Numbered from the stretch's first letter, positions 18,404 to 30,755 are shown. The stretch is DNA of 64,000 nt from Achromobacter insuavis (GCF_902859645.1 NZ_CADIJR010000002.1:124001-188000); one strand, 5' to 3'. A program made the numbers and translations. The notes: generated from the letters alone by a model not told the origin.

Positions 18404-19471
18404 TCAGACGAGCTCGGCGAGCGCTTTCAGAAGCAATTCGCACTGCGCATCCGTGCCCACTGTAATACGCAGAAACTGGTCTATGCGCGGCAGGCGGAAA
18501 TGGCGCACGATGATGCTGCGTTCGCGCAGGCCGGCGGCCAGCGCGGCGGCATCGCGCGACGGGTGGCGGGCGAACACGAAATTGGCGCTGGACGGCAGCA
18601 CATCGAAGCCCAGGGCCTCCAGGCCGGCCGTCATCCGACCGCGGGTCTGGATCACCGCCTGGCGGGTCTGCTCGAAATACTCCACGTCCTCGAGCGCCGC
18701 GACCGCGCCGGCCGAGGCGAGGCGATCCACCGGGTAGGAATTGAAGCTGTTCTTGACGCGTTCCAGGCCGTCGATCAGCGCCGGGCTGCCGACCGCGAAG
18801 CCGACCCGCAGGCCCGCCAGCGAACGCGACTTGGACAGCGTCTGGATGACCAGCAGGTTGTCGTAGCGCGTGGTCAGCGGGATGGCCGACTCAGCGCCGA
18901 AATCGACATAGGCCTCGTCCACCACCACCACGCAATCCGGATTGCCCGCCAGCACGCGCTCGATCTCGGCCAGCGTCAGCGCGCGGCCAGTGGGCGCGTT
19001 GGGGTTGGGGAAGATGATGGCGCCGGCCTGGCCATGGCGGCCCGGCAGGTAGTCGTCGACGTCGATGCGGAAATCATCGGTCAGCGGCAGGGTCTCGTAA
19101 TCGATGCCGTACAGGCCGCAATAGACGGGATAGAAGCTGTAGGTGATGTCCGGAAAGCGCAGCGGGCGCTCGTGCTTGAGCAGCGCCAGGAAGGCGTGCG
19201 CCAGCACTTCATCCGAGCCGTTGCCGACGAAGACGCTGGCCGGCGCCACGCCGACGGCCGTCGCCACCGCCTGGCGCAGGCGGTCGGACGACGGATCGGG
19301 ATAGAGCTTGAGCGTGTCATCGCACGCCGCGCGGATCGCCTCGAGCACCCTGGGCGACGGCCCGTAGGGATGCTCGTTGGTGTTCAGCTTGACCAGGTTC
19401 TGAAGCTTGGGCTGCTCGCCCGGCACATACGGACTGAGCGTCCCGACCACGGGACTCCAGAAACGGCTCAT
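18404..19471 (-). CDS. hisC: Histidinol-phosphate aminotransferase
   Basis: PLP enzyme (355 aa) that moves an amino group from glutamate to imidazole-acetol phosphate in histidine synthesis. [12 protein letters not shown] starts the fold; [10 protein letters not shown] and [10 protein letters not shown] bind the cofactor; the Schiff-base Lys is in [15 protein letters not shown]; the C-terminal Arg is in FLRITVGTD. The start ATG 19471 is 3 nt after the stop of der, so it is the last gene of that transcript. Some genomes carry a second hisC in the his operon; this copy may be the isolated one. Confidence 0.93.
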   Translation of the reverse strand: MSRFWSPVVGTLSPYVPGEQPKLQNLVKLNTNEHPYGPSPRVLEAIRAACDDTLKLYPDPSSDRLRQAVATAVGVAPASVFVGNGSDEVLAHAFLALLKHERPLRFPDITYSFYPVYCGLYGIDYETLPLTDDFRIDVDDYLPGRHGQAGAIIFPNPNAPTGRALTLAEIERVLAGNPDCVVVVDEAYVDFGAESAIPLTTRYDNLLVIQTLSKSRSLAGLRVGFAVGSPALIDGLERVKNSFNSYPVDRLASAGAVAALEDVEYFEQTRQAVIQTRGRMTAGLEALGFDVLPSSANFVFARHPSRDAAALAAGLRERSIIVRHFRLPRIDQFLRITVGTDAQCELLLKALAELV

Positions 19472-19474
19472 GGA

Positions 19475-20830
19475 TCAGCTTTCCTGCGCGTAGGGGTTGT
19501 GCGAAGACTTGAATTCGATCCGCAGCGGCGTGCCGGCCAGATCGAAGGCGTTGCGGAAACGGGTTTCCAGGTAGCGGCGGTACGAATCGGGCACCGAATC
19601 GAGCGCGTTGCCGTGGATGACCACCAGCGGGGGATTCTGCCCGCCCTGGTGCGCATAGCGCATCTTGGGACGGAAGATGCCCTTGCGGGGCGGCGGCTGC
19701 TGCTCGACGGCGGCCTGCAGCTCGCGCGTCAGCTTGGGCGTGGAGAGCTTGGCGAACGCGGCGGCGTGAGCGGCATTGACCGACTTGAGCAGCGGCTTGA
19801 TGCCCTGGCCGCGCAAGGCGGAAATGGTGTGCACGCGGGCGAACGACAGGAAGCGCAGCTTGCGCATGAATTCGCGCTCGATGCGTTCCTTTTCCTCGCC
19901 GTCCAGGCCATCCCACTTGTTGACGGCCACGACCACGGCGCGCCCGGTTTCCAGCACGAAGCCGGCGATGTGGGCGTCCTGCTCGGAGATTTCGGTCTGC
20001 GCGTCCAGCATCAGCAGCACGACGTTGCTGGCCTCGATGGCCTGCAGCGTCTTGATGACGGAGAACTTCTCGACCGCCTCGAACACCTTGCCGCGCTTGC
20101 GCAGGCCGGCGGTGTCGATCAGCGTGTAGCGGCGGCCATCGCGCTCGAAGTCGATCTCGATGGCGTCGCGGGTGGTGCCGGGCATGTCGAACGCGATCAC
20201 GCGCTCTTCGCCCATCAGCGTGTTGATCAGCGTGGACTTGCCGACGTTGGGACGGCCCACGATGGCCAGCTTGATGCGATGGTCGTGCTCGCCCTCTTCC
20301 GCCGGCTCTTCGTCCTCGGCGGGCGGCTCGGCCAGGTCCTGGAGCGCGAGTTCGATCAGGTCGACGATGCCGTCGCCGTGCGCCGCCGAGATGGGATAGG
20401 GTTGCCCCAGGCCCAGCTCGTGGAATTCGGCGATGGCGGCGCCCGCCCCCATGCCTTCGGCCTTGTTCACCGCCAGCAGCACGCGCTGCTGCCCCGACTT
20501 GCGCAGCAGCGTGGCGATTTCGTGGTCATGGGCGTTGAGCCCGGCGCGCGCGTCCACCAGGAACACGACGACATCGGCCTCGGCGATGGCCTGGCGGGTC
20601 TGGCGCGCCATTTCCAGCAGGATGCCATCCTTGGCGACCGGCTCGAAACCGCCCGTGTCGATGGCGATGAAGGGGATATCGCCCACCCTGCCCTCGCCGT
20701 AATGGCGATCGCGGGTCAGGCCGGAAAAATCGGCCACCAGCGCGGCGCGCGATCGCGTCAGGCGATTGAATAGGGTCGATTTCCCCACGTTGGGGCGGCC
20801 GACCAGGGCAACGACAGGCTTGAAAGACAC
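19475..20830 (-). CDS. der: Ribosome biogenesis GTPase Der (EngA)
   Basis: Essential GTPase with two tandem G domains that helps mature the 50S subunit. The first G1 motif is [17 protein letters not shown] at the very N-terminus; the second, [17 protein letters not shown], is near residue 187. NKAEG and NKWDG are the G4 motifs. The C-terminal KH-like domain ends the protein at 451 aa, a normal length. The start codon is GTG at 20830 (plus-strand CAC). It follows bamB and precedes hisC, as in many Burkholderiales. Confidence 0.97.
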   Translation of the reverse strand: MSFKPVVALVGRPNVGKSTLFNRLTRSRAALVADFSGLTRDRHYGEGRVGDIPFIAIDTGGFEPVAKDGILLEMARQTRQAIAEADVVVFLVDARAGLNAHDHEIATLLRKSGQQRVLLAVNKAEGMGAGAAIAEFHELGLGQPYPISAAHGDGIVDLIELALQDLAEPPAEDEEPAEEGEHDHRIKLAIVGRPNVGKSTLINTLMGEERVIAFDMPGTTRDAIEIDFERDGRRYTLIDTAGLRKRGKVFEAVEKFSVIKTLQAIEASNVVLLMLDAQTEISEQDAHIAGFVLETGRAVVVAVNKWDGLDGEEKERIEREFMRKLRFLSFARVHTISALRGQGIKPLLKSVNAAHAAAFAKLSTPKLTRELQAAVEQQPPPRKGIFRPKMRYAHQGGQNPPLVVIHGNALDSVPDSYRRYLETRFRNAFDLAGTPLRIEFKSSHNPYAQES

Positions 20831-20855
20831 GGTGTAAGGCTTTGTTCTTGAGGGT

Positions 20856-22013
20856 TTAGTTGGTGCCGATCAGGACGAGATTGCCATTGCCCGTCTGGAC
20901 CAGCACACCTTGGGAAGTCGTCTGCGGCGGCGAAACGATGGCACCGCCGCCCACCGACAGGCGCGCCATCAGGCTGCCGTCGCTGCGCGACAGGAAATGC
21001 ACATAGCCGTCCAGGTCGCCGACCGCGAGCGCGCCGCCCAGCAGGGCCGGCACGGTGAGCTGGCGGTTCTTCAGCGCAGCCTGCTTCCAGACGTTGCCGC
21101 CGTTGTCCAGCGCGAAGGCGTTGACCACGCTGTTCTGGTCGGCCGAGTAGGCAAAGCGCTGGTCCAGGGTCATGCCGCTGACGCTGGAGAAGTCCTTGGC
21201 CCAGATCGGACGGCCGCCGGCCGTGACGTCAAAGCACACGATACGCCCTTGGTAGGCCACCGCGCAAAGCAGGTTACCGGCGATGCGGGGCGCGCCGACC
21301 ACGTCGGTCAGGCGTTCCAGGTCGCTGGCGCCGCGCGGGGTGGCGACGGTGCCTTCCCATTGCACGTTGCCGCTGTCGGAGGCGATGGCCATCATCTTGC
21401 CGCCGGGCAGGCCGGTGATGACGAGGCCTTCGGCCAGCACCATCTGCGCGGCGCTACGCAGGGCCAGCGCCGGGCCGGGGCGCTGCACGCTCCAGAGACG
21501 CTCGCCGTTGTTGGCGTCGAAGGCCTGGATGCGGTAGTCGCCGCTGCGGACCACGACGATGCCATAGCCCACCACCGGCGGGATGTTGACGTCGCTGGTG
21601 GCGCGCACCTTCCATTTGACCTTGCCGCTGTCATCAAAGGCGACCACGTCGCCATCGGGCGAGGCCACGGCCGTGGTGGTGCCATCGCTGCCGGCGCCCG
21701 CGGTCAGCTTGACGCCGGCCTGCGACTTCCAGATGGGACGGCCGCTTTGCAGGTCGAACTTGCCGACCGAGCCATCGGGCGTGGCGGCGTAGATGGCGTT
21801 TTCCAGCACCGTGGGCGCAAAGCCCAGGCCGGAACCGCTGCCGATCGAGGTCGACCAGACCTGGCGCACCGACATGCCGGCCTTGTACTCGGTCAGGGGA
21901 GCGGGGTCGTAACGGCCGTCGTCATGGGAAAACAGGCCGCAACCGCCGAGGGCGAGCACGCCCGTCAGGCAAACCGCGCCACGCCACGTCCGGCCAAAGG
22001 CAAATTTACGCAT
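20856..22013 (-). CDS. bamB: Outer membrane protein assembly factor BamB
   Basis: Periplasmic beta-propeller lipoprotein of the BAM complex, which inserts outer-membrane barrels. The N-terminus has a lipoprotein signal with lipobox LGGC (Cys25 counted from ATG 22013), then repeated PQQ-like blades ([53 protein letters not shown]). ATG 22013 is preferred; a GTG three codons upstream overlaps the stop of the previous gene. The order yfgM-like, bamB, der is conserved in proteobacteria. Confidence 0.95.
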   Translation of the reverse strand: MRKFAFGRTWRGAVCLTGVLALGGCGLFSHDDGRYDPAPLTEYKAGMSVRQVWSTSIGSGSGLGFAPTVLENAIYAATPDGSVGKFDLQSGRPIWKSQAGVKLTAGAGSDGTTTAVASPDGDVVAFDDSGKVKWKVRATSDVNIPPVVGYGIVVVRSGDYRIQAFDANNGERLWSVQRPGPALALRSAAQMVLAEGLVITGLPGGKMMAIASDSGNVQWEGTVATPRGASDLERLTDVVGAPRIAGNLLCAVAYQGRIVCFDVTAGGRPIWAKDFSSVSGMTLDQRFAYSADQNSVVNAFALDNGGNVWKQAALKNRQLTVPALLGGALAVGDLDGYVHFLSRSDGSLMARLSVGGGAIVSPPQTTSQGVLVQTGNGNLVLIGTN

Positions 22014-22018
22014 TACAG

Positions 22019-22657
22019 TCACGCTCCGCTCAGGGCATCCAGTTTCAGTTGCACAACCTGGGTCAGCGGATTCGCCGTGCCCAGGCCATCAATGGCGCTT
22101 TGCCATGCCGCACGCGCATCCTCGCGCTTGCCTTGCGCCGCGAGGATATCGCCACGGCGGTCGGCGAACAAGGCGGCGAACGCGGCCGGGGCGTTGTTCA
22201 GCTGCCCCAGCGCGGCATCGTATTGCTTCTGGTCGAGCAAGAGGCCCGCCAGGCGCAGCCGGGCGACGGCCTGCATGGACGGGTTCTTGGTCTGGCCGGC
22301 CAGCCATTCGAGCTGCTGGCGGGCGCCGTCGACGTCCTTCTGGGCCTGCAGCGCCTGGGCCGCCACCAGCGCGCCACGGGTGGCGTAGCCGGTCGAGCCG
22401 TACTGGTCGCGCAGGGTCGCCGCGGCGGCCTTGATGCGCACCGACGAATCGGCGCCGCCCAGGCGGGCCGCGTCTTCGAGCGCCTCGAAATAACCCATGG
22501 CCTGGTTCGCCTTGTGCGACTGGTAGGCCTTCGAGCCCCACCAGCCGCCCCAGGCCACCGCCACGGCGGCCACCAGCGACAGCACCAGCGTGCCGTAGCG
22601 GGCCCACCACGCCTTGATTGCGTCGAGTTTTTCCTGTTCTTCCAGATCGTATGCCAT
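22019..22657 (-). CDS. YfgM-like ancillary SecYEG/periplasmic tetratricopeptide protein
   Basis: A 212-aa protein with a short cytoplasmic start (AYDLEEQEKLDAIKAWWARY), one membrane helix (about residues 20-40, YGTLVLSLVAAVAVAWGGWW) and periplasmic helical repeats. This is the YfgM family: in E. coli it associates with the Sec translocon and the chaperone PpiD. It lies between hisS (3 bp away) and bamB (nearly overlapping), the usual context. The function is family-based. Confidence 0.88.
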   Translation of the reverse strand: MAYDLEEQEKLDAIKAWWARYGTLVLSLVAAVAVAWGGWWGSKAYQSHKANQAMGYFEALEDAARLGGADSSVRIKAAAATLRDQYGSTGYATRGALVAAQALQAQKDVDGARQQLEWLAGQTKNPSMQAVARLRLAGLLLDQKQYDAALGQLNNAPAAFAALFADRRGDILAAQGKREDARAAWQSAIDGLGTANPLTQVVQLKLDALSGA

Positions 22658-22660
22658 GCC

Positions 22661-23950
22661 CTAACCCTTGAGATTCTTCAATACGTCGGCCAAGCCCGCC
22701 AACGGGACTTGCTGCTGCGCGGCATCGCCTTGGGCGTCGGCGCGCAGGAATTTGATGCTGGCGGTCTGCGAAGCCACTTCATCGGCGCCAAGGATAACCG
22801 CAACGCGGGCGCCGCTGGCGTCCGCGCGCTTGAATTGGGACTTGAAGCTGGCGGCGCCGGCGTGCACCACCACCGACAGGCCTGCATCGCGCAGGTCTTC
22901 GCCAACCCGGGCGGCCAGGCGCTGCGCGTCCTCGCCCTGGTGCACGACGTAGACGTCGCACTCGGCCGGGGCGTCGACCTGCACGCTCTGTTCCCACAGG
23001 TCCAGCAGGCGCTCCATGCCGATGGCGAAACCGACGGCCGGCGCGGCCTTGCCGCCCAGCAGTTCGATCAGGCCGTCGTAGCGGCCGCCGCCGCACACCG
23101 TGCCCTGGGAACCCAGGCGGTCGGTGACCCATTCGAAGACGGTCAGGTTGTAGTAGTCGAGCCCGCGCACCAGGCGCGGGTTGAGGCGGTATTCGATGCC
23201 GGCGTCGGTCAGGCGCTGGCACACGCCGTCGAAGTGGGCGCGCGACTCCTCGCCCAGGAAGTCGAACAGGCGCGGCGCGCTGTCGGCCATTTCCTGCATG
23301 GCGGGGTTCTTGGTGTCGAGCACGCGCAGCGGGTTGGTGTACAGGCGGCGCTTGCCGTCCTCGTCGAGGATGTCGACGTGCTTTTCCAGGTGCGCGATCA
23401 GGGCGGCGCGGTGCGCGGCGCGCTCGGCCGGCTGGCCCAGCGAGTTCAGTTCGAGGCGCACGTCGGTCAGGCCCAGCAGCTTCCACAGGCGGGCCAGCAT
23501 GACGATCAGCTCGGCGTCCACATCGGGACCGGCGAAGCCCAGGGCCTCGACGTCGATCTGGTGGAACTGGCGGTAGCGGCCGCGCTGCGGGCGCTCGTGG
23601 CGGAACACCGGACCGATCGAGTAGACGCGCTGCGGGCGGTCGTACAGCAGATTGTGCTCGATCGAGGCGCGCACGATGCCGGCGGTCATCTCGGGCCGCA
23701 TGGTCAGCGATTCGCCGTTGAGCGCATCGGTGAACGTGTACATCTCTTTTTCGACGATGTCGGTCACTTCGCCGATGCCGCGCGTGAACAGGCGCGTATG
23801 CTCAAGCACGGGCGTACGCACATTGCGATAGCCATAGCCGCGCAGCCAGCCGCGCACGATTTCCTCGAATTGCTCCCAGCGGGCGCTGGGCCCTGGCAGC
23901 AGGTCATTCATGCCGCGGATGGCGGCGACTTTCTGGAAAGCTTGAGTCAT
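22661..23950 (-). CDS. hisS: Histidine-tRNA ligase
   Basis: Class II aminoacyl-tRNA synthetase for histidine (429 aa). Motif 2 is [16 protein letters not shown], the histidine-specific segments are [15 protein letters not shown] and GGGRYDGL, motif 3 is [10 protein letters not shown], and the C-terminal anticodon-binding domain follows. ATG 23950 ([19 protein letters not shown]) is chosen; ATG 23959 is possible, and the longer frame to 24052 would overlap ispG. It lies 55 bp after ispG in the same direction. Confidence 0.96.
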   Translation of the reverse strand: MTQAFQKVAAIRGMNDLLPGPSARWEQFEEIVRGWLRGYGYRNVRTPVLEHTRLFTRGIGEVTDIVEKEMYTFTDALNGESLTMRPEMTAGIVRASIEHNLLYDRPQRVYSIGPVFRHERPQRGRYRQFHQIDVEALGFAGPDVDAELIVMLARLWKLLGLTDVRLELNSLGQPAERAAHRAALIAHLEKHVDILDEDGKRRLYTNPLRVLDTKNPAMQEMADSAPRLFDFLGEESRAHFDGVCQRLTDAGIEYRLNPRLVRGLDYYNLTVFEWVTDRLGSQGTVCGGGRYDGLIELLGGKAAPAVGFAIGMERLLDLWEQSVQVDAPAECDVYVVHQGEDAQRLAARVGEDLRDAGLSVVVHAGAASFKSQFKRADASGARVAVILGADEVASQTASIKFLRADAQGDAAQQQVPLAGLADVLKNLKG

Positions 23951-24005
23951 CTTGATCATGCCGCCCCGCGCGCTGGCAAGCGCGCCTCGCGGCCACACCC
24001 TTTCT

Positions 24006-25292
24006 TTAATGAGAGGCGAGCGCGCCATAGCGGCGCGCCACGTAGTCTTCAACGATGGCCTGGAATTCTTCGGCGATATGGTCGCCCTTCAGGGTGACCG
24101 TGCGCTCGCCGTCGACGAACACCGGCGCGGCCGGCACCTCGCCGGTGCCCGGCAGGCTGATGCCGATATCCGCGTGGCGGCTTTCGCCAGGCCCGTTGAC
24201 CACACAGCCCATGACCGCGACGTTCATGCTTTCGACGCCGGGGTACTGGGCGCGCCACACCGGCATCTGCCGGCGCAGGTAGGACTGGATGCTATCGGCC
24301 AGTTCCTGGAAGAACGTGCTGCTGGTGCGGCCGCAACCGGGGCAGGCCACCACCATGGGCGTGAACGCGCGCAGGCCCATGGTCTGCAGGATTTCCTGCG
24401 CCACCACGGCTTCGCGGCCGCGGTCGCCGCCGGGTTCCGGCGTCAGCGAAATGCGGATGGTGTCGCCGATGCCCTGCTGCAGCAGCACGGCCAGCGCGGC
24501 GGTCGAGGCGACGATGCCCTTGCTGCCCATGCCGGCCTCGGTCAGGCCCAGATGCAGCGGATAGTCGCAACGCGCCGACAGGTCGCGGTAGACCGTGATC
24601 AGGTCCTGCACGTGGCTGACCTTGCACGACAGGATGATGGCGTCGCGGCGCAGGCCGAGTTCCTCGGCGCGCTGGGCGTTGGTGATGGCGGACACCACCA
24701 GCGCGTCGCGCATCACCGCCTGCGCTTCCCAGGGCTGGGCGCGGCGGCTGTTCTCGTCCATCTTGCGCGCCATCAGCTCGTGATCCAGGCTGCCCCAGTT
24801 CACGCCGATGCGCACCGGCTTGTCGTAGCGACAAGCCACCTCGATCATCTGGGCGAAGTTGTCGTCACGACGCTTGCCGCCGCCCATGTTGCCGGGGTTG
24901 ATGCGGTACTTGGACAGCGCCTGGGCGCAGTCCGGGAATTGCGTCAGCAGCTTGTGGCCGTTGTAGTGGAAGTCGCCCACCAGCGGCACATCCACGCCCA
25001 TGCGGTCGAGCTGCTCGCGGATCGCCATGACTTCCTTGGCGGCCTCGGGCGTATTGACGGTGATGCGCACCATCTCGGAACCGGCCAGCGCCAGTTCCTT
25101 GACCTGGATCGCCGTGGCGATGGCGTCGGCGGTGTCGGTGTTGGTCATGGACTGGACCACCACCGGCGCGTCGCCGCCGATCATGACCGTGCGGTCGCCC
25201 CACTTCACCGCCACCGAACGCGTGACGCGGCGGGAAGCCGCGCCCACTGAGGGCGGCGGCGCATCCTGGCAAGGCAGAGAGGAATCTTGCAT
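24006..25292 (-). CDS. ispG: 4-hydroxy-3-methylbut-2-en-1-yl diphosphate synthase (flavodoxin)
   Basis: Iron-sulfur enzyme of the non-mevalonate isoprenoid pathway. The TIM-barrel part contains [14 protein letters not shown] and [11 protein letters not shown]; the cluster cysteines sit in [10 protein letters not shown] and [11 protein letters not shown] with the conserved Glu. At 428 aa it carries the extra middle stretch typical of betaproteobacteria compared with 372 aa in E. coli. It stands between the RodZ-like gene and hisS, a conserved neighbourhood. Confidence 0.96.
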   Translation of the reverse strand: MQDSSLPCQDAPPPSVGAASRRVTRSVAVKWGDRTVMIGGDAPVVVQSMTNTDTADAIATAIQVKELALAGSEMVRITVNTPEAAKEVMAIREQLDRMGVDVPLVGDFHYNGHKLLTQFPDCAQALSKYRINPGNMGGGKRRDDNFAQMIEVACRYDKPVRIGVNWGSLDHELMARKMDENSRRAQPWEAQAVMRDALVVSAITNAQRAEELGLRRDAIILSCKVSHVQDLITVYRDLSARCDYPLHLGLTEAGMGSKGIVASTAALAVLLQQGIGDTIRISLTPEPGGDRGREAVVAQEILQTMGLRAFTPMVVACPGCGRTSSTFFQELADSIQSYLRRQMPVWRAQYPGVESMNVAVMGCVVNGPGESRHADIGISLPGTGEVPAAPVFVDGERTVTLKGDHIAEEFQAIVEDYVARRYGALASH

Positions 25293-25307
25293 CGGCTAAA
25301 CCGGTAT

Positions 25308-25808
25308 TTACTTGGACAGCTTGGGGAGCCAGTCGAACGCCAGCCATTGCTGCGGCAGCCAGCCCTGCCAGAAGGCGTAGGCGACGCCGGCGGCCAGCAC
25401 CAGAACGATGGCGATCAGCCAGCCCCAGGAGGTCGAGGACGCGCGATCGTCATCCGCGCTCGACTGGGGAATGGAGTGCGCGGAATGCAGCGCGCCCGGG
25501 CTCAGCTTGACCGGGCCGGTGACGCGGGCCTTGGGATCGAGCGAATCGACGATGGCCTGGGAATCGGCGCCCAGCATGCGGGCGTAATTGCGGATCAGAC
25601 CGCGCAGCGAGACGCCGGTGGGCAGCTCGCCCCACTGTTCGTTCTCGAGAGCCTCGATCTGCTTGGCCGAAAACTTGATGCGGCTGGACACTTCCTCGAG
25701 CGACCAGCCCTTGGACTGGCGCAGCGTGCGCAGCGCCGAGCCCACCTTGCCCGAACCCCCTGCGCCCGCGGGCGTTTCTGAAACTGCAGAAGCGATATCC
25801 TGCGTCAT
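25308..25808 (-). CDS. RodZ-like helix-turn-helix membrane protein (short form)
   Basis: Residues about 20-92 form the RodZ/HTH_25 helix-turn-helix ([36 protein letters not shown]), followed by a Ser/Pro-rich linker and a single membrane helix at about 128-148 ([19 protein letters not shown]). Full RodZ proteins continue into a periplasmic DUF4115 domain; here only about 18 residues follow the helix, and the frame closes at a stop before ispG. RodZ links MreB to the membrane and shapes rod cells. The start overlaps the rlmN stop by 4 nt. Confidence 0.85.
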   Translation of the reverse strand: MTQDIASAVSETPAGAGGSGKVGSALRTLRQSKGWSLEEVSSRIKFSAKQIEALENEQWGELPTGVSLRGLIRNYARMLGADSQAIVDSLDPKARVTGPVKLSPGALHSAHSIPQSSADDDRASSTSWGWLIAIVLVLAAGVAYAFWQGWLPQQWLAFDWLPKLSK

Positions 25809-26959
25809 GCATGCACCTGTCTAATTGGTATGGTCTGGCGCTGCGCGGCGTTCCGTTCGGTAATCCGGGTACGGTCGCGCACTTCTCCGGCCAGTTGACC
25901 ACAAGCGGCATCGATATCGTCCCCCCGGGTCTTGCGGACCGTCGTGATGATGCCGGCGTCCATCAGACGCTGGGCGAACACCTTGACGCGGGCCGTGGGC
26001 GAACGCTTCAGGCCGGACGCGGGGAAGGGATTGAACGGGATCAGATTGAGCTTGCAGCGGATCTGGCGTGCGATGTTTATCAGTTCCTTGGCGTGCTGGT
26101 CGGTATCGTTGATGCCGTCCAGCATGCAGTATTCAAACGTGATGAAGTCGCGCGGCGCGAAAGCCAGGTAGCGTTCGCACGCGGCCAGCAACTCCTTCAA
26201 CGGGTACTTCTTGTTCAGCGGCACCAGCTCGTCGCGCAGCGCGTCATTGGGCGCGTGCAGCGACACGGCCAGTGCCACCGGACAGTCCTGCGACAGACGG
26301 TCCATCATGGGCACCACGCCCGAGGTCGACACCGTGACGCGGCGCCGCGACAGGCCGTAGGCGTTGTCGTCGAGCATCAGACGCAGGGCCGGCAGGACCT
26401 GGTCGTAGTTGAGCAGGGGCTCGCCCATGCCCATCATGACCACGTTGCTGATGACGCGGGTGTCTTCGGTGGCGCGGGCGCTTTCCAGGCGCGCGGTGCC
26501 GATGTCGGCCTCCAGCACGCGCTTGGCCCACCACAGCTGGCCGATGATCTCGCTGGTCTTGAGGTTGCGGTTGAACCCCTGGTGCCCGGTCGAGCAGAAA
26601 CGGCAGTTCACCACGCAGCCGGCCTGGCTGGAGATGCACAACGTGCCGCGGTCGTCTTCGGGGATGAAGACGGTTTCGATGGCGTTGCCCTGCCCCACGT
26701 CGAACAGCCACTTGCGGGTGCCGTCGGACGAGCGTTGCTCGGTGTTGACGGCCAGCGCCTCGATGACGCAACGCGACGCCAGCTGGCCGCGGAAATCGCG
26801 GGCCAGGTCGGTCATGGCGTCGAACGAATCGGCGCCGCGCTGGTGCATCCAGCGCTGCAGCTGACGGGCGCGAAACGGCTTGCCGCCCCACTGCCCGACG
26901 AGTTCGGACAGGGCGGAGCCATCCAGCCCCAGCAGATTGATTCGTTCGACGGATTCCAT
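25805..26959 (-). CDS. rlmN: Dual-specificity 23S rRNA/tRNA adenine-C2 methyltransferase
   Basis: Radical-SAM enzyme that methylates A2503 of 23S rRNA and A37 of some tRNAs. The cluster-binding CxxxCxxC is C115-C119-C122 ([17 protein letters not shown]). The C-terminal methyl-carrying cysteine is in [13 protein letters not shown], and [14 protein letters not shown] is the SAM-binding motif. At 384 aa it is full length. It is directly upstream of the RodZ-like gene with a 4-nt overlap and follows ndk. Confidence 0.97.
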   Translation of the reverse strand: MESVERINLLGLDGSALSELVGQWGGKPFRARQLQRWMHQRGADSFDAMTDLARDFRGQLASRCVIEALAVNTEQRSSDGTRKWLFDVGQGNAIETVFIPEDDRGTLCISSQAGCVVNCRFCSTGHQGFNRNLKTSEIIGQLWWAKRVLEADIGTARLESARATEDTRVISNVVMMGMGEPLLNYDQVLPALRLMLDDNAYGLSRRRVTVSTSGVVPMMDRLSQDCPVALAVSLHAPNDALRDELVPLNKKYPLKELLAACERYLAFAPRDFITFEYCMLDGINDTDQHAKELINIARQIRCKLNLIPFNPFPASGLKRSPTARVKVFAQRLMDAGIITTVRKTRGDDIDAACGQLAGEVRDRTRITERNAAQRQTIPIRQVHA

Positions 26960-26999
26960 GACCTGGTATTGCTATGACGCTAAAACGATTTCCGGAAAA

Positions 27000-27425
27000 T
27001 CAACGGCTGTGGATGTTGATTTCGGGGAAGAAGAAAGCCACTTCGACAGCGGCCGTTTCCGGCGCGTCCGAGCCGTGCACGGCGTTGGCGTCGATGCTGT
27101 CGGCGAAGTCGGCGCGGATCGTGCCCGGGGCGGCCTTCTTGGGGTCGGTGGCGCCCATCAGGTCGCGGTTCTTCAGGATGGCGTCCTCGCCTTCCAGCAC
27201 TTGCACGAACACGGGACCGGAGATCATGAAGTCAACCAGGTCCTTGAAGAAGGGGCGTTCCTTGTGCACGGCGTAGAAACGCTCGGCGTCGGCGCGCGAC
27301 AGCTGGGCCAGGCGGGCGGCGATGACCTTCAGGCCGGCTTGTTCGAAACGGCCGACGATCTGGCCGATGACGTTCTTGGCGACGGCGTCGGGCTTGATGA
27401 TCGAGAGGGTACGTTGGATGGACAT
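27000..27425 (-). CDS. ndk: Nucleoside diphosphate kinase
   Basis: Balances nucleoside triphosphate pools by phosphotransfer through an active-site histidine. The 141-aa protein starts [21 protein letters not shown], has VMVL-equivalent [15 protein letters not shown] and the catalytic [12 protein letters not shown]. Length and order of motifs are standard. It is the first gene of the run ndk, rlmN, rodZ-like, ispG, hisS, and its promoter must lie in the gap shared with valS. Confidence 0.97.
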   Translation of the reverse strand: MSIQRTLSIIKPDAVAKNVIGQIVGRFEQAGLKVIAARLAQLSRADAERFYAVHKERPFFKDLVDFMISGPVFVQVLEGEDAILKNRDLMGATDPKKAAPGTIRADFADSIDANAVHGSDAPETAAVEVAFFFPEINIHSR

Positions 27426-27860
27426 GAAAAACTCCGAAAACGGATTGCTGACTGGTTTCTATGATTGCCTGGCGTGGCCTGCGCTCGTTGGTGTCACCCT
27501 TCAAGCGGCATCGCGCCATGGGCGCGCAAGCGGCTCGGAACAGCTGCGTTGACAGCGCGTTCCGGGCCGTCCCGGCCGCCTGTGCCAAGGCGGGGATTCG
27601 ACACTGCCTACCCTTCGGAGTGATCCCGGGGTTGCCCCCGGGGCCGTCCCGCCTCGAGTGCTTCGCTCGGTTCATTGTGCTGAAATTCGCAGCGTTTTTT
27701 CAATGAACTTTTGGCGAAACCTCAATGAATTCAGGGACTTCTAAAAGGTTTACAGTAACCCGGTATTCTAACACGCCGATACGACCGCATTACATCTTAA
27801 AATGAGCGGTTTGCTTGCCCGTTTTCATCGACCGGGCGCCCTGTCTGCCGGAACCCTGTA
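27426..27860. other. Divergent intergenic region between ndk and valS
   Basis: These 435 bp must hold the promoters of both genes. On the minus strand TTGAAA and CACAAT, 18 bp apart at about 27672-27701, are a fair ndk candidate. No convincing sigma-70 pair was found for valS; an AT-rich stretch ends close to its start (27720-27805). TTCATTG and CAATGAA near 27672-27730 recur as short inverted or direct elements. A GC-rich palindrome (CCCGGGG) lies near 27627-27643. I see no gene. Confidence 0.45.
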
Positions 27861-30755
27861 ATGACTCAAGCCGCTCCCCCGAACGCCGCGCCCGCCGCGA
27901 CCGACTCCCCGGAACTCTCCAAGAGCTTCGAACCCGCCGAACTCGAATCCCGCTGGTACGCCGAGTGGGACAAGCGCGGCTACTTCGCCGCGGGGTCGCA
28001 CGTAAAAACGGGGACGGAATCGCAACCCTACGTCATCCAGTTCCCGCCGCCCAACGTGACGGGCACGCTGCACATGGGCCACGCGTTCAACCAGACCATC
28101 ATGGATGGCCTGATCCGCTACCACCGCATGCTGGGCGACGACACCGTCTTCATTCCGGGGACGGACCACGCCGGCATCGCCACGCAGATCGTGGTTGAAA
28201 GACAGCTCGACGCCCAGAAGGTTTCGCGCCACGACCTCGGCCGTGAGAAATTCCTCGAGAAAGTGTGGGAATGGAAGGAAAAGTCGGGCAGCGCCATCAC
28301 CGGCCAGGTGCGCCGGCTGGGCGCCTCGGCCGACTGGCCGCGCGAATACTTCACCATGGACGAACGCATGTCGCGCGGCGTGGTGGAGACCTTCGTGCGC
28401 CTGCATAAACAGGGCCTGATCTACCGCGGCAAACGCCTGGTCAACTGGGACCCCAAGCTGCTGACGGCGGTGTCCGACCTGGAAGTCCTGTCGGAAGAGA
28501 CCGACGGCCACATGTGGCACATCCTCTACCCCTTCGTCGACGGTCCGCAGACCATCGTCGACAAGGACGGCCAGACGGTCACCCTGCGCGGCATGACCAT
28601 CGCCACCACCCGCCCCGAGACCATGCTGGCCGACGGCGCGCTGTGCGTGCACCCCGAAGACCCGCGCTACAAGCACCTGGTCGGCAAGGAAGTCGAACTG
28701 CCGCTGTGCGACCGCAACATCCCCATCATCGCGGATGACTTCGTCGACCCCGAATTCGGCACCGGCTGCGTCAAGATCACCGGCGCGCACGACTTCAACG
28801 ACTACGCCTGCGCGATGCGCCACGACCTGCCGCTGATCGTGATCTTCACGCTCGACGCGCACATCAACGAGAACGGCCCCAAGCAGTTCCAGGGCATGGA
28901 GCGCTACGAGGCCCGCAAGGCCGTGGTCGCCCAGCTGGAAGCCGAGGGCTACCTGGTCAAGGTCGAGCCGCACAAGATGATGCAGCCCAAGGGCGACCGC
29001 ACCGGCGTCGTGCTCGAGCCCATGCTGACCGACCAGTGGTTCGTCGCCATGAGCAAGCCGGCCCCCGAGGGCACGCTCAACCCGGGCAAGAGCATCACCG
29101 AAGTGGCGCTGGAAGTCGTGGCCGACGGCCGCATCCAGTTCTACCCGGACAACTGGACCACCATCTACAACCAGTGGCTCAACAACATCCAGGACTGGTG
29201 CATTTCGCGCCAGCTGTGGTGGGGCCACCAGATTCCCGCGTGGTACGCGGAAGACGGCCAGGTGTTCGTCGCCCACGACGAAGCCGAAGCCATCCAGCAG
29301 GCCCGCGCCGCCGGCGTCACCGGCGAGCTCAAGCGCGATCCGGACGTGCTCGACACCTGGTTCTCGTCGGGCCTGGCGCCCTTCACCACGCTCGGCTGGC
29401 CCGACAAGACGCCCGACCTGGAACGTTACCTGCCGTCCAGCGTGCTGGTCACCGGTTTCGACATCATCTTCTTCTGGGTCGCGCGCATGGTCATGCTGAC
29501 CACGCACCTGACCGGCCAGATCCCGTTCAAGCACGTCTACATGCACGGCCTGATCCGCGACGCCGACGGCCAGAAGATGAGCAAGTCCAAGGGCAACACG
29601 CTCGATCCGATCGACCTGATCGACGGCATCGACCTGGAAGGCCTGGTGGCCAAGCGCACCTACGGCCTGATGAACCCCAAGCAGGCCGGCGCCATCGAGA
29701 AGGCCACGCGCCGCCAGTACCCGGACGGCATCCCCGCCTTCGGCGCCGACGCGCTGCGCTTCACCATGGCCGCCTACGCGACCCTGGGCCGCAACATCAA
29801 CTTCGACCTGAAGCGTTGCGAGGGCTACCGCAACTTCTGCAACAAGCTCTGGAACGCCACCCGTTTCGTGCTGATGAACACCGAAGGCCACGACCTGACC
29901 GGTCCGGACGCGGGCGAAACCTCGTTCGTCGACCGCTGGATCGTCAGCCAGCTGCAGGCGCTGGAAGCCGACGTGGCGCGCGGCTTTGCCGACTACCGCT
30001 TCGACAACATCGCCAACGCGCTGTACCGCTACGTCTGGGATGAATACTGCGACTGGTACCTGGAACTGGCCAAGGTGCAGATCCAGACCGGCACGCCGGC
30101 CCAGCAACTGGGCACGCGCCGCACGCTGATCCGCGTGCTCGAAGGCGTGCTGCGCCTGGCCCACCCGATCATTCCGTTCATCACGGAAGAACTGTGGCAG
30201 AAGGTCTCGGTGGTGGCCGGCAAGCGCCAGGAAGGCGTGGCCGACAGCGTCAGCGTGCAGCCGTTCCCGCAGGCCAACCCGGCCGCCGTGGACACCGCCG
30301 CCGAAGCCGACGTGGCCGAGCTCAAGGCCCAGGTCGAGGCCGTGCGCGCCCTGCGCGGCGAGATGAACCTGTCGCCGGCCCAGAAGGTGCCGCTGTGCGC
30401 CCAGGGCGATGCGCCCACGCTGACGCGCAACGCCCCCTACCTGGCCGCGCTGGCCAAGCTCAGCCAGGTCGACGTGCTGGACGTCCTGCCCGACGCCGGC
30501 GCGCCGGTGCAGGTGGTCGGCGCCAGCCGCCTGATGCTGCACGTCGAGATCGACGTCGCCGCCGAACGCGTGCGCCTGGACAAGGAAATCGCGCGCCTGG
30601 AAGGCGAGATCGCCAAGGCCAACGGCAAGCTGTCCAACGCCAGCTTCGTCGAACGCGCCCCGGCCGCCGTGGTCGAGCAGGAAAAGGCCCGCGTGGCGCA
30701 GTTCGGCGAGACGCTGCAGAAGGTGCGCGAACAGCGCGGCAAGCTGGGCAATTGA
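27861..30755 (+). CDS. valS: Valine-tRNA ligase
   Basis: Class I synthetase (964 aa) that charges tRNA-Val and edits mischarged threonine. The HIGH box is TLHMGHAFN after PPPNVTG; the KMSKS loop is [14 protein letters not shown]; the CP1 editing domain includes [19 protein letters not shown]; the C-terminus is a long coiled coil ([20 protein letters not shown]) as in other ValRS. It is the only plus-strand gene in this part of the window and ends 20 bp before a strong terminator. Confidence 0.98.
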   Translation: MTQAAPPNAAPAATDSPELSKSFEPAELESRWYAEWDKRGYFAAGSHVKTGTESQPYVIQFPPPNVTGTLHMGHAFNQTIMDGLIRYHRMLGDDTVFIPGTDHAGIATQIVVERQLDAQKVSRHDLGREKFLEKVWEWKEKSGSAITGQVRRLGASADWPREYFTMDERMSRGVVETFVRLHKQGLIYRGKRLVNWDPKLLTAVSDLEVLSEETDGHMWHILYPFVDGPQTIVDKDGQTVTLRGMTIATTRPETMLADGALCVHPEDPRYKHLVGKEVELPLCDRNIPIIADDFVDPEFGTGCVKITGAHDFNDYACAMRHDLPLIVIFTLDAHINENGPKQFQGMERYEARKAVVAQLEAEGYLVKVEPHKMMQPKGDRTGVVLEPMLTDQWFVAMSKPAPEGTLNPGKSITEVALEVVADGRIQFYPDNWTTIYNQWLNNIQDWCISRQLWWGHQIPAWYAEDGQVFVAHDEAEAIQQARAAGVTGELKRDPDVLDTWFSSGLAPFTTLGWPDKTPDLERYLPSSVLVTGFDIIFFWVARMVMLTTHLTGQIPFKHVYMHGLIRDADGQKMSKSKGNTLDPIDLIDGIDLEGLVAKRTYGLMNPKQAGAIEKATRRQYPDGIPAFGADALRFTMAAYATLGRNINFDLKRCEGYRNFCNKLWNATRFVLMNTEGHDLTGPDAGETSFVDRWIVSQLQALEADVARGFADYRFDNIANALYRYVWDEYCDWYLELAKVQIQTGTPAQQLGTRRTLIRVLEGVLRLAHPIIPFITEELWQKVSVVAGKRQEGVADSVSVQPFPQANPAAVDTAAEADVAELKAQVEAVRALRGEMNLSPAQKVPLCAQGDAPTLTRNAPYLAALAKLSQVDVLDVLPDAGAPVQVVGASRLMLHVEIDVAAERVRLDKEIARLEGEIAKANGKLSNASFVERAPAAVVEQEKARVAQFGETLQKVREQRGKLGN

